The notes beneath the pieces are model-generated. The model saw only the letters and a program-made list of their open reading frames with translations. It had not been told where the DNA came from and made no database searches. Positions 1-7,341 of a stretch of 10,401 nt of DNA are shown piece after piece (position 1 is the first letter of the stretch; each line of letters begins with the position of its first letter). Both the position numbers and the translations under genes were made by a program. The stretch is from NCBI GenBank assembly GCA_030640325.1, contig DAOWJM010000066.1, forward strand, positions 1 through 10,401, read 5' to 3'. The stretch comes from Dehalococcoidia bacterium (GTDB lineage: Bacteria; Chloroflexota; Dehalococcoidia; Dehalococcoidales; BS750m-G39).

Positions 1-899
1 GCCTTATTATTAGTGCCGTGGATAGTCTGAGTCATGATTTCGGGTAAAGGCAAGCCGACTCTGAACAGGAGTGACATAGTCCGGCAACAACGGGAAAGCT
101 CGCTAAGTAGATTAATTCGCCCAACTACGGGTAAACTGAGTAATAATTTATCCAATTGGTATTTGCCGGCTGGCGTTTTGATATAAACAAAGCCTAAGCC
201 AGCAACTGCTACTATTGCCATCAGAACATAAAGCCCGTAATGGAGAAGCCATTCAGATATGCCGATAAGCATCATCGTTGCTAAAGGTAGGTCAGCTCCG
301 AGTGTAGAGTATAGGCTGGTAAAGGCGGGCAGAACAAAGACGATAAGTATGCTTATCACTATAAAAGCTACAATGGCAACGATAATGGGGTAGGTCAGGG
401 CATTTTTAATTCTCTTTTCGGTGGTGGCTCCCCTCTCCAGATAATCAGCCATTTGTCTTAGTACTATTTCTAGATTACCGCCCTGCTCACCGGCAGCTAT
501 TGTCCGATGGTAGAGTTCAGGGAAAGCCCGGGGGTGTTTACCTAGAGCTGATGATAACGAACTTCCACCGCGAATGTCAGCGGCTACCTCGCCAATCACT
601 CCCTTCAGGGTGCGATTTGTTACCTGGCTTTGTAATAGCTCTAAAGAGGTAACAATATCAGTGCCAGATTCAAGGAGTAAAGCTAGCTGACGGGAAAACA
701 TTATTATTTCTCTTGGCTTTATCCGGGAAAATTGGGCTGCCAGCTTTTCCATGTTAAAAAAGGGAATTACCGCCTTCAGGCTAACTGCTTGATAGCCGCC
801 ATAACTGAGCAAATTGACTGCTGCTTCTTCGCTGGTAGCCGAGAGCCTGCCTTTGACCAATCTTTTATCTTCAGTATAGGCTACATATTGATAATCCAT
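1..899 (-). CDS. Type II secretion/type IV pilus inner-membrane protein, PilC/GspF family (partial)
   Basis: This is the platform protein that sits in the cytoplasmic membrane and couples the PilB/GspE ATPase to assembly of a pilus or pseudopilus. I translated it by hand from an ATG at 897-899, giving about 299 codons before the window edge, so the C-terminus is missing. It begins MDYQYVAYTEDKRLVKGRL, the short beta-rich start typical of the family. The first T2SSF helical domain covers roughly residues 63-185 and carries a family-like PELYHRTIAAGEQGGNLE stretch. Hydrophobic membrane segments lie near residues 168-192 and 205-239, and the second T2SSF domain begins near 265 and is cut. The gene starts 18 bp after the ATPase gene on the same strand, so the two are very probably co-transcribed. 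Whether the machine is a pilus, a competence system or type II secretion cannot be told from this protein. Confidence 0.93.
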   Translation of the reverse strand, partial: MDYQYVAYTEDKRLVKGRLSATSEEAAVNLLSYGGYQAVSLKAVIPFFNMEKLAAQFSRIKPREIIMFSRQLALLLESGTDIVTSLELLQSQVTNRTLKGVIGEVAADIRGGSSLSSALGKHPRAFPELYHRTIAAGEQGGNLEIVLRQMADYLERGATTEKRIKNALTYPIIVAIVAFIVISILIVFVLPAFTSLYSTLGADLPLATMMLIGISEWLLHYGLYVLMAIVAVAGLGFVYIKTPAGKYQLDKLLLSLPVVGRINLLSELSRCCRTMSLLFRVGLPLPEIMTQTIHGTNNK

Positions 900-917
900 T
901 TTTAACCCCCCAAGCCA

Positions 918-3248
918 CTAGTCTGCAGAGTAGGCATTACGCAGCACTTCAGATGGTGTGGTGATACCCTCCTTTACCTTACGCATACCATCGTTCATCA
1001 TGGTTACCATGCCATCCTTAAGTGCCTGAGCACGAATCTGGCTACTGCTAGCCTGGTTAGAGAGCATTGTCCTTATTGTGTCGCTCATAGTTAGAATCTC
1101 AAAGATTCCTGTTCGACCCAGATAACCGGTATAAGCACATGACTTGCAGCCGGTACCATATAGGAATTCAGTCCGCTTCTTCCCGATTTCCTTTTGGTAA
1201 GCCATCTGCTCTACCACCGGAGCCTCAATAGGATGGCTACAATCAGGGCAAATGCGACGCACCATCCGCTGAGCTACAACACCGATAACCGCTGAGGCTA
1301 TCAAGAAGGGCTCTATGCCTAGGTCAAGGAGGCGAGAGAGCACACCAGTGGCATCGCTAGCATGGACAGAAGATAGCATCAGATGCCCAGTCAAAGCTGC
1401 TTGAACCGCTATGTTAGCTGTTTCAGCATCACGTATCTCACCGACCATTATTATATCGGGGTCAAGACGAAGTATAGACCTCAAACCAGAGGCAAAGGTA
1501 ATGCCAGCTTGAGGATTAATCTGAATCTGATTAATATCCTTAAACCGATACTCCGCAGGGTCTTCAACGGTGACGATGTTTCTCCCCATGCAGTCAAGAG
1601 AATTGATTGAGGCATATAGGGTAGTAGTCTTACCAGCGCCGGTAGGGCCGCTAATCAGAATCATGCCATAGGGAACCTTGAGCATACCCTCATACTTTGC
1701 CTGGCTATCAGGTAGCATACCAAGCTCAGCTAATCCTAGGGTAGCCACTGCCTTGTCCAAAAGGCGCAGCTCTGCCATCTCACCATTAACCGTGGGAGCA
1801 GTAGCTACTCTGACATCTATTTGTCGCCCTTTAGCCTCGGTGGAGAACTGACCATCTTGGGGACGATGACGGTCGGCAATATTCATATCAGCCAGGATTT
1901 TGATTCGGGAAACGAGGGCTAAATGTATGTTCAACGGTAGAGACATCATATCCTGAAGGGTGCCGTCAATACGGTAGCGCACCCTCAACCTGTCCTCTTC
2001 AGGCTCAATATGGATATCAGATGAGCGGGCTTTGACTGCTTCTTCAATAATAAGGTTGAGAGCTTGAGCCAGAGGGGCATCAGTATCGGCACTAATGGCA
2101 AGCCTCTCTTCAGTTGCCTCACCAGGGATAGAGATACGGGAAATCTGCTTTTCAATCTCGCCATAGCCTTTATAGTTAAAGTCGATGGACTCTCGGACCT
2201 CCTTGGCATTGGCAGCTATAGGTTTAATCCTCATCCGGCTTAGGGCGGAGAAAGCCTCTAGGGCAAAGATGTCAGTCGGGTCTGCCATAGCTACCTGTAA
2301 TGTGTTACCAGATATAGCCAGGGGCATGGCATTGTACCTTCTCGCCATCACCTCAGGAATTAATTGCAATGCTTCAGGCTGGGTCGTATGCTTCAGCTGT
2401 TTGAGCTGAGGCTTAGTGTCTGGAGCCTCTGACTTTTCTACTTTAGTTGGTTTCTCCTCTGGTGGGGCGGGCTTTTCTTTGGTCAGCGTGGGTTGGGAAG
2501 GAAGTTTTTGACCTGGTTCAAGGACCTTTATCCGCTGGTGCTGGGCAAATTGCTGCGCTTCAGGGCTAAGCTGCAGCGATACAACAATGACTTTATCATC
2601 AATGCCGACCTCGTAGGCTTTGGTATCAAATAAGGCTACCTGTTCCAGACTTATCTCCCTTTCCCCACTTAGGAAATCTACACCTAGGCTGTGACCAACT
2701 TGGTCAATATCAGCATAAGCCAATATATCAAAGGTATATTCAACTCCTGACCTGCCTCGAACTTTGGCCTTTTCCTCGACCTTATAGCCCAGATTGGCTA
2801 AAGATTTAACTAATTGTTCCTTTGTCTCAAATTTAAAGGGCTCACTTAGCTTAACTGGTGGCGTGGGCGTCAGAGACTTCAGGTCTAATAATGACTCTAT
2901 CCGGCTTCCATCAATGACCTTTACTCGCTGCTTTTGAGCCAACGCTTTTGCCTCCTCACCAAGCCCAGGGATGGCAATAAGGACCCTCTCCTGAATGTCG
3001 GCATCGTAGGCTCTATTGGCAAAGCTGAAGACAGTGGCTGCCTCTTTCTCACTATTTCCTCCAGTAGTGGTGCAGATAGCAATATTGTAGGTGGTAAAGC
3101 CGTCGTCCCTCTGAGCCAGCATATCAAAGGTATGCTCAATCCCTGACTTCCCAACGAGTTTAGCCCCCTCGGTTATCTTATAGCCTTGCTTCTCCAGGTA
3201 TCCCTTTACCCGAGCAGTTAGTTCCGGACCGATTTCTAATTGACGCAC
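918..3248 (-). CDS. PilB/GspE-family secretion ATPase with two N-terminal nuclease-fold-like domains
   Basis: This is a hexameric ATPase that powers pilus or pseudopilus assembly at the cytoplasmic face of the membrane. Residues about 290-360 look like the MshEN/GspE N-terminal domain. The ATPase core follows, with Walker A GPTGAGKT (534-541), Asp box VEDPAE (561-566), Walker B around DPDIIMVGEIRD (596-607), a His box near 620-629, and a zinc-binding tetracysteine set at C667, C670, C701 and C704. The N-terminus is odd. Two related segments (about 1-123 and 138-247) each carry G(K/R)SG(I/V)E(H/Y)TFD(M/L)LA at 33-45 and 165-177 and AQ(K/H)QR(I/V)KV at 104-111 and 235-242. They resemble Mrr-type restriction-endonuclease-like folds but lack a visible ExK catalytic pair. 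A charged, proline-rich linker (250-285) joins them to the rest. The start is GTG at 3246-3248, with AGGAG five bases upstream. At 776 residues it is longer than the usual 550-600. Confidence 0.95.
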   Translation of the reverse strand: MRQLEIGPELTARVKGYLEKQGYKITEGAKLVGKSGIEHTFDMLAQRDDGFTTYNIAICTTTGGNSEKEAATVFSFANRAYDADIQERVLIAIPGLGEEAKALAQKQRVKVIDGSRIESLLDLKSLTPTPPVKLSEPFKFETKEQLVKSLANLGYKVEEKAKVRGRSGVEYTFDILAYADIDQVGHSLGVDFLSGEREISLEQVALFDTKAYEVGIDDKVIVVSLQLSPEAQQFAQHQRIKVLEPGQKLPSQPTLTKEKPAPPEEKPTKVEKSEAPDTKPQLKQLKHTTQPEALQLIPEVMARRYNAMPLAISGNTLQVAMADPTDIFALEAFSALSRMRIKPIAANAKEVRESIDFNYKGYGEIEKQISRISIPGEATEERLAISADTDAPLAQALNLIIEEAVKARSSDIHIEPEEDRLRVRYRIDGTLQDMMSLPLNIHLALVSRIKILADMNIADRHRPQDGQFSTEAKGRQIDVRVATAPTVNGEMAELRLLDKAVATLGLAELGMLPDSQAKYEGMLKVPYGMILISGPTGAGKTTTLYASINSLDCMGRNIVTVEDPAEYRFKDINQIQINPQAGITFASGLRSILRLDPDIIMVGEIRDAETANIAVQAALTGHLMLSSVHASDATGVLSRLLDLGIEPFLIASAVIGVVAQRMVRRICPDCSHPIEAPVVEQMAYQKEIGKKRTEFLYGTGCKSCAYTGYLGRTGIFEILTMSDTIRTMLSNQASSSQIRAQALKDGMVTMMNDGMRKVKEGITTPSEVLRNAYSAD

Positions 3249-3447
3249 TTTACTCCTCTCCCTCAGCCACTGGGATAAGGTTACATAAAGTATAATAATT
3301 CGCTAAGTGACAAAAGCCTATAACGTTACCAGTGCTACAATTCCCCTCTTCTTTACTCAAGTTACCCATCCTTAATCTTAGACTACTGGAATTAACTGCC
3401 CTTAAAACCGGCGTTTAAGTTTCATTAAAAGCTTGCTGAAGTATCTA

Positions 3448-4131
3448 TCATGGTTTTTCCTCTGCTAAAAGCCAGCCATTGCGCATGGCTAGGGCAACAG
3501 CATGGGCTCTATCATTAGCATTTAGTTTACGAAGAATGGAGCTAACATGGTTCTTGATTGTTTGCTCACTGATTTCTAGGATATAGGCGATTTGCTTGTT
3601 TGAGTTGCCATCGGCAATATAGTTTAGAATCTGTGTTTCCCTGCGGGTGAGGGGTGCAGCTACGGCTTCCATAGCTTTTCCTATTGATGCTATATCTTGA
3701 AATTGCTTTAATACATGCTTGGCAACTGTGGGTCTAGTTATCAGGCTTTCATTTATGGGGTATTCACCATTATAGGCTCGTCTTATAGTGCTAACTAGCT
3801 CTTCGGCGGTGGCCTTCTTATTCAAGCAGGCTACGGCTGCGGTTTTAATAACCTCGAAAAGCTCCTCGTCATTAGGGTTGGGGCTTAGCATTATTACTTT
3901 AGTATTTGGGTAGAGTCGTGCAATTTTTCTACCCAGTTCAAGCCCGCTGAGAGTAGCAAGGTCAGAGCCTAATAGGGCAACATCGGGGAGATTGGCTTCA
4001 ATCAGCTCTAATGGCTCACGAGCTGGGTCACAGTCTAATATTTTGAAGTCGGATTGTTGAGACAGTACCTGGCGCACACCAGCTCTAAAAAATTCCTGCT
4101 CATCAATTATCATCACCGTGATTTTATCCAC
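3448..4131 (-). CDS. LuxR/NarL-family response regulator with atypical receiver domain
   Basis: This is a 227-residue transcription regulator with a CheY-like receiver (about 4-120), a linker, and a LuxR/GerE helix-turn-helix (about 160-222, containing LTRRETQIL and SEQTIKNHVSSILRKL). The acidic pair near the N-terminus is D10-E11, and the switch residues are S80-like (MLSPNPND) and a lysine in CLNKKATAEEL. The position where phosphate is normally accepted, in the pattern LLDxxMPxxxG, reads LLGSDLATLSG, so residue 55 is glycine; D57 lies two residues later. This suggests an unphosphorylated, constitutive or ligand-gated regulator, though use of D57 cannot be excluded. The start is GTG (4129-4131), supported by a near-perfect Shine-Dalgarno AGGAGGTGA at 4136-4144. 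It lies 22 bp downstream of the small HTH gene and upstream of the pilus genes, which are plausible targets. No sensor kinase is visible here. Confidence 0.92.
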   Translation of the reverse strand: MDKITVMIIDEQEFFRAGVRQVLSQQSDFKILDCDPAREPLELIEANLPDVALLGSDLATLSGLELGRKIARLYPNTKVIMLSPNPNDEELFEVIKTAAVACLNKKATAEELVSTIRRAYNGEYPINESLITRPTVAKHVLKQFQDIASIGKAMEAVAAPLTRRETQILNYIADGNSNKQIAYILEISEQTIKNHVSSILRKLNANDRAHAVALAMRNGWLLAEEKP

Positions 4132-4153
4132 TCAGTCACCTCCTGATTAAGCC

Positions 4154-4429
4154 TTACACCTTGTAGTCGGCTAATAACTTATTACCACCTCTAGAGCTTG
4201 GTCTGGCAAAGGAGGGTTCCTCTTCACTTACTTCTGCTATTCTTGATTGTTGAAAAAGAAAGCTGGTAATATCCTCCTGTCGAAATCTCCGGTCACCCCG
4301 GGAGCCGATGCGGTATGTCTTTATTATTCCCTGATTACTCCACCGCCTTACTGTGTTAATATGTACATTGAGAAGGCGAGCTACATCGCTTGTCGTCAGC
4401 ATAGGGTCAATCTGTTTAGGATTTGCCAT
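4154..4429 (-). CDS. Small MerR-like/BldC-type helix-turn-helix DNA-binding protein
   Basis: This is a 91-residue protein with a winged helix-turn-helix at residues about 11-58. The pattern TTSDVARLLNVHINTVRRWS followed by GIIKTYRIGSRGDRRFRQED is the MerR/HTH_17 signature, also seen in excisionases and BldC. There is no effector-binding domain, and the C-terminal 30 residues are low-complexity and probably disordered. BldC-type proteins act as transcription regulators on direct repeats, while excisionases help phage recombination. A regulator is favoured because the next gene, 22 bp away, is a response regulator and no integrase is adjacent. The ATG (4427-4429) is preceded by GGAGGAA (4437-4443) at good spacing. 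Several TAAG motifs lie just upstream and may be its own operator. Confidence 0.85.
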   Translation of the reverse strand: MANPKQIDPMLTTSDVARLLNVHINTVRRWSNQGIIKTYRIGSRGDRRFRQEDITSFLFQQSRIAEVSEEEPSFARPSSRGGNKLLADYKV

Positions 4430-4472
4430 ACCTTACTTCCTCCATTAGGCTAACTTAAACTTACATCTTACT

Positions 4473-4501
4473 ACTATACCTTATCTTACTTCCCAGCACA
4501 A
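4473..4501 (-). promoter_or_regulatory. Candidate sigma-70 promoter for the HTH/response-regulator pair
   Basis: On the minus strand, -35 TTGTGC (complement of 4496-4501) and -10 TATAGT (complement of 4473-4478) are 17 bp apart. The -10 matches consensus at five of six positions, but the -35 matches only the TTG. It lies about 45 bp upstream of the ATG at 4429. Transcription would pass through several TAAG motifs before the start codon. Confidence 0.45.
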
Positions 4502-4664
4502 TCACCCAAATGGGTCAATTTGAGTAGCGAATAGTCATAGGAAAAAAGTCCTAGTAAATTGTGATAAGTTAGGATAAATGCTTGCCTATGGAGAGTGTAA
4601 TTACAACTTTGTGGAGAGAGGAAGTTTAGTGAAAAGTTGGGTGGAAATAAGTTATCAGTAGTGA

Positions 4665-4693
4665 TTGACAAGGCTTTTACCAGTCTCTATACT
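4665..4693 (+). promoter_or_regulatory. Sigma-70 promoter for the zinc-ribbon gene
   Basis: A perfect -35 TTGACA (4665-4670), an exact 17-bp spacer and -10 TATACT (4688-4693) face the gene at 4788. Transcription would begin near 4700 and leave a leader of about 88 nt. This is one of the best-matching promoters in the window. Confidence 0.75.
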
Positions 4694-4787
4694 GACGAAC
4701 GAGTGGAATAGTCTTTTTACTATAGGGCGTTGGTTTAGCACTATTTGCGGTAAGGGCAACTAGATTTAGAAGCAAACTGGGTGCAAA

Positions 4788-5462
4788 ATGGTAAGATGTC
4801 CTAATTGTGGTCAAAAAACTAAAGGCGACTTTTGCCAATGGTGCGGCTACCCCATAATGAGGGGTAGACCAGTTAGGGGACAAGGGGCAAAGAGGAAAGC
4901 TGAGGAGAAGGCTAAAAAGGAAGCCGAGCGAGCTAAGGGGAGGGCTAGATTGGTTAGGGGACAAAGGGCGGAGAGGGAAGCTAAGGAGAAGGCAAAGAAA
5001 GAAGCCGAGCTGGAAGCTAAAGAGAAGGCAAAGAAGGAAGCTGAGGAGAAGGCTAAAAAGGAAGCCAAACGAGCTGAGGAGAGAGCTAGAAAGGAAGCTG
5101 AGCTAGCAGCTAAGGAGAGAGCAAAGAGGGAGGCCGAAGAGGCTAAGGAAGCCAAACGAGCTGAGGAGAAGGCTAAAGAGGCAGTCGAGCCGGCAGTAGG
5201 TGCTGGGCTTTATGAGGGAGTGATGGAACTGACGATAGTACCGCCAATAGATTTAGGTCAGATGGAAAATTTGGAGAAAGATTTACGCCAGGTTGAAAAC
5301 CTGCGTCTGGTATTAGTTGGGGGCTCGGTAGATGAAGGCAACAAGATTGTTATATCCGCAGAGAAGCCTATCCCTTTACTTCGTATCCTGGGAGAAATGC
5401 CAGCTGTAGAACAGGTGGTTAGGAAAGGCGATAAAATTCAGGTTACGCTAAAAGCAGAATAA
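4788..5462 (+). CDS. Zinc-ribbon protein with long charged helix and C-terminal alpha/beta domain
   Basis: This is a 224-residue protein of unknown role in three parts. Residues 1-20 form a compact zinc ribbon (C4-x2-C7 and C16-x2-C19). Residues about 28-135 are almost entirely K, E, A and R in EAKEKAKKEAE-type repeats, predicted to form a long single alpha-helix or coiled coil. Residues about 141-224 are a small domain (VMELTIVPPIDLGQ, then PIPLLRILGEMPAVEQV and a final beta strand) that looks like a ferredoxin-like alpha/beta sandwich. The architecture suggests a scaffold or spacer, with metal-binding and protein-binding ends held apart. The ATG at 4788 sits directly before the ribbon and has only a weak purine-rich ribosome site. 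There is no signal peptide, so it is probably cytoplasmic. It ends 60 bp from the convergent surface-protein gene. A MerR/response-regulator pair is transcribed away from it, but any functional link is unproven. Confidence 0.85.
   Translation: MVRCPNCGQKTKGDFCQWCGYPIMRGRPVRGQGAKRKAEEKAKKEAERAKGRARLVRGQRAEREAKEKAKKEAELEAKEKAKKEAEEKAKKEAKRAEERARKEAELAAKERAKREAEEAKEAKRAEEKAKEAVEPAVGAGLYEGVMELTIVPPIDLGQMENLEKDLRQVENLRLVLVGGSVDEGNKIVISAEKPIPLLRILGEMPAVEQVVRKGDKIQVTLKAE
4872..5180 (+). repeat. Internal degenerate repeats coding the charged helix
   Basis: The segment coding the EAK-rich helix is repetitive at DNA level. GTTAGGGGACAA occurs at 4872-4883 and 4953-4964, exactly 81 bp (27 codons) apart, with the flanking codons also similar. 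Later units repeat GAGAAGGCTAAAAAGGAAGC and AAACGAGCTGAGGAG. This points to growth of the helix by in-frame duplication. Its length could vary between strains. Confidence 0.75.
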
Positions 5463-5470
5463 CTATATCT

Positions 5471-5500
5471 AAGGGATAAAATTGATGTTTGCTATCCCTT
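5471..5500. terminator. Weak hairpin between convergent genes
   Basis: AAGGGATA (5471-5478) is perfectly complementary to TATCCCTT (5493-5500), giving an 8-bp stem with a 14-nt loop. It lies between the stop codons of two converging genes, where a bidirectional terminator is expected. Neither side has a clear T-tract, so it may only weakly stop transcription. Confidence 0.4.
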
Positions 5501-5522
5501 CATCTTCAGAGTAGCATAATTT

Positions 5523-7154
5523 TTACTTGGCGATTTTTCTTCGCACCCAGAAGCCAAGGATACCGAGTAGCAATACGCCGAGCCCATAAAAGGTATACCA
5601 AACCCAATCAGGTATTGAAGTCCAGGAAAAGCCAACGTAGAATAATCTTGGATATGTCCACTCACTCTCATTGGAGGCACCATCTACTGCCTTTACCCTC
5701 CAGTAGTAGGGAGCTTCCTTTTCGGTTGACTCTAGCTTCTCCTCTTCAGCCACAGTATATTCCGAGCGGGACAAGCCTTCCTTCTCCAGCACTATGGTAG
5801 TGAAATCAGCATCAGAGGCAACCTGAAGGGTATAGCTCACACCACTGGGGTCAGTAACATCTTCCCAATTAAAGTATGCCTCTGCCTCTGCTGTGCTGGT
5901 AACTTTTGGTAGCAGCGGCACTGGCATCGGTGGTGCTTGTGATTCCATAGTAAAGGTGGATGTTGCCGTGCTGGTGCCGTCAGTGGCGGTTATAACATGG
6001 CTTCCAGCAATGCTAGGCGGGACAGTAAAGTTTACCGAGAAACTTCCGTCATCAGCGGGGACTGTAGCTACAGGGATGGTCTCATCATTATTGCTATAGG
6101 TGATGGTAACCATAGCGTTGGCTATGAAACCAGCGCCACGGATGATAAGCTCCATGTCAACATGACCGGGCGAGGTCGGGCTGGTGATTGGGTTTAGACT
6201 AATGCCTCCAGAAATAGTCAATTGGGATTCAGCCTTATTGCGGCTACCATCACTAGCTTCTACTTCCCTGGTGCCATAGCTACCCTGGAAAGGCACGAGG
6301 AAGCTACCATCGAAGCTACCATAGTGATTGGTACGTATGAGCATTGGCGTAGTGGGAATCTCATCGCCATCAACGGTGATGGTTATAACCTCCCTCTTGC
6401 CGAACCCGGTGCCGCTGACATTCACCGCTTTACCTACTGCCTGTTCGGTTGGGCCTATGGTTATTTCTGGTTCCACGCTGAACTCAGCCTCGGGCTTATT
6501 GCCGGACACATCAGTGACGATTATGATATGGCTACCAGCAGCGCTCTCTGGAATAATAATGGTGCAGGTAAATTCGCCATCGCCATCGGTTTGGCTATCA
6601 CCACTTACTATGGCAACACCATCCCCATCATAGGTAACGGCGATTTGTTGGTCAGGGCGAAGACCTTCACCGCTAATCTTGACCTCGGTACCTACTGTGC
6701 CCTCTTCAAGGTCTAGCTCAATTTCACCATTGATTACGGTAAATCGTTCAACTTCTATTATGCATTTGCTGCGGTGATAAGTGGCGTAGACATAATATTC
6801 GCCACCATGCACATCTTCCCTATGTTCACCACCGGTGAGTTCATCAGGCACATCAAACTCGTAGGAGCGGGTGAAATCACCATCGGCATCAGTAAAAGCT
6901 ATCACTACTTGTTTGTAGGCAGTGACTTGGTCGCCGATTTCATCACCCTCGTCGGCTTTATCACTGGAGAAATAGATAAAGACTCGCTTATCGGCGTTGA
7001 AATCCCAGCCATCGATTTCAATCCTGTCGCCGATTTTGCCCTCATCGGGGTGGAGAGCAATAGACCCGCCGGCGGCGTGGGCAGCAGATACTGGTACCAG
7101 CAGGGCAAGGATAATGCTTAATGCCAGGATGCAGCAAATTTTATTATATTTCAT
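5523..7154 (-). CDS. Secreted Ig/IPT-repeat protein with C-terminal membrane anchor
   Basis: This is an extracytoplasmic, membrane-anchored protein of 543 residues, probably a surface or adhesion component. It starts with a typical signal peptide (MKYNKICC, a hydrophobic core, then VSAAHA; cleavage near residue 27). About four beta-sandwich repeats follow, each opening with a pattern like IxLxPxxGxxGxxVxIxGxGF, as in the IPT/TIG and bacterial Ig-like families. Next comes a fibronectin-III-like or Ig segment (NWEDVTDPSGVSYTLQVASD). The protein ends with one transmembrane helix at about 516-537 and a basic tail RRKIAK, so the C-terminus faces the cytoplasm. No LPXTG motif or catalytic residues were seen. 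I chose ATG 7152-7154 over the TTG at 7190: it gives a clean signal peptide, and the promoter at 7201-7229 would start RNA near 7194. Its ribosome site is weak (CGGAAA). The substrate or partner is unknown. Confidence 0.88.
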   Translation of the reverse strand: MKYNKICCILALSIILALLVPVSAAHAAGGSIALHPDEGKIGDRIEIDGWDFNADKRVFIYFSSDKADEGDEIGDQVTAYKQVVIAFTDADGDFTRSYEFDVPDELTGGEHREDVHGGEYYVYATYHRSKCIIEVERFTVINGEIELDLEEGTVGTEVKISGEGLRPDQQIAVTYDGDGVAIVSGDSQTDGDGEFTCTIIIPESAAGSHIIIVTDVSGNKPEAEFSVEPEITIGPTEQAVGKAVNVSGTGFGKREVITITVDGDEIPTTPMLIRTNHYGSFDGSFLVPFQGSYGTREVEASDGSRNKAESQLTISGGISLNPITSPTSPGHVDMELIIRGAGFIANAMVTITYSNNDETIPVATVPADDGSFSVNFTVPPSIAGSHVITATDGTSTATSTFTMESQAPPMPVPLLPKVTSTAEAEAYFNWEDVTDPSGVSYTLQVASDADFTTIVLEKEGLSRSEYTVAEEEKLESTEKEAPYYWRVKAVDGASNESEWTYPRLFYVGFSWTSIPDWVWYTFYGLGVLLLGILGFWVRRKIAK

Positions 7155-7200
7155 TTTCCGTTTTATTAACCGGGGATTTTTACCCCACAAAGTTTATTTA

Positions 7201-7229
7201 ATGATAGGCTTCAATATGACCCCTGTCAA
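7201..7229 (-). promoter_or_regulatory. Sigma-70 promoter for the Ig-repeat surface protein
   Basis: On the minus strand, -35 TTGACA (complement of 7224-7229), a 17-bp spacer and -10 TATCAT (complement of 7201-7206) lie just upstream of the surface-protein gene. The predicted leader is about 40 nt. It contains a small GGGG/CCCC hairpin (7172-7175 with 7183-7186) shortly before the start codon. Confidence 0.75.
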
Positions 7230-7291
7230 TCGCTCGCTTCCATTGAGCTGAAAAATTGACCAACTTTTGAATGTAACCGAGCCTACAGTCC

Positions 7292-7320
7292 TTGACAAGG
7301 GCATGCTGGCTATATACTAT
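7292..7320 (+). promoter_or_regulatory. Sigma-70 promoter for the threonine dehydratase gene
   Basis: -35 TTGACA (7292-7297), a 17-bp spacer and -10 TACTAT (7315-7320) face the dehydratase gene; an overlapping TATACT lies at 7313-7318. RNA would start near 7327, leaving a leader of about 62 nt. It is divergent from the surface-protein promoter, with about 60 bp between the two -35 boxes. Confidence 0.65.
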
Positions 7321-7341
7321 AGGCTATCACACAGGAGTAGC

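Larger units (their letters stand above)
4430..4787. other. Divergent intergenic regulatory region
   Basis: This stretch of 358 bp separates the minus-strand regulator pair from the plus-strand zinc-ribbon gene. It holds a promoter-like sequence in each direction. CTTA (TAAG on the minus strand) begins at 4432, 4454, 4460, 4467, 4480 and 4485. ATAAGTTA occurs on the plus strand at 4564-4571 and 4647-4654, and its TAAGTTA core occurs on the minus strand at 4451-4457. No convincing gene was found; the short frames in it read like random AT-rich translation. Confidence 0.6.

Noticed and set aside
4847..5155. A 102-codon minus-strand frame rich in A, S, L and F
   Set aside because: It is the antisense reading of the EAK-rich helix repeats; its low complexity mirrors that DNA.
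6222..6716. A 164-codon open frame on the plus strand
   Set aside because: It lies wholly antisense to the Ig-repeat gene, has no ribosome site and looks like a by-product of that gene's codon use.
7155..7190. TTG at 7188-7190 as start of the surface-protein gene
   Set aside because: It would add 12 charged residues before the signal peptide and lies almost at the predicted transcription start; ATG at 7152-7154 fits better.
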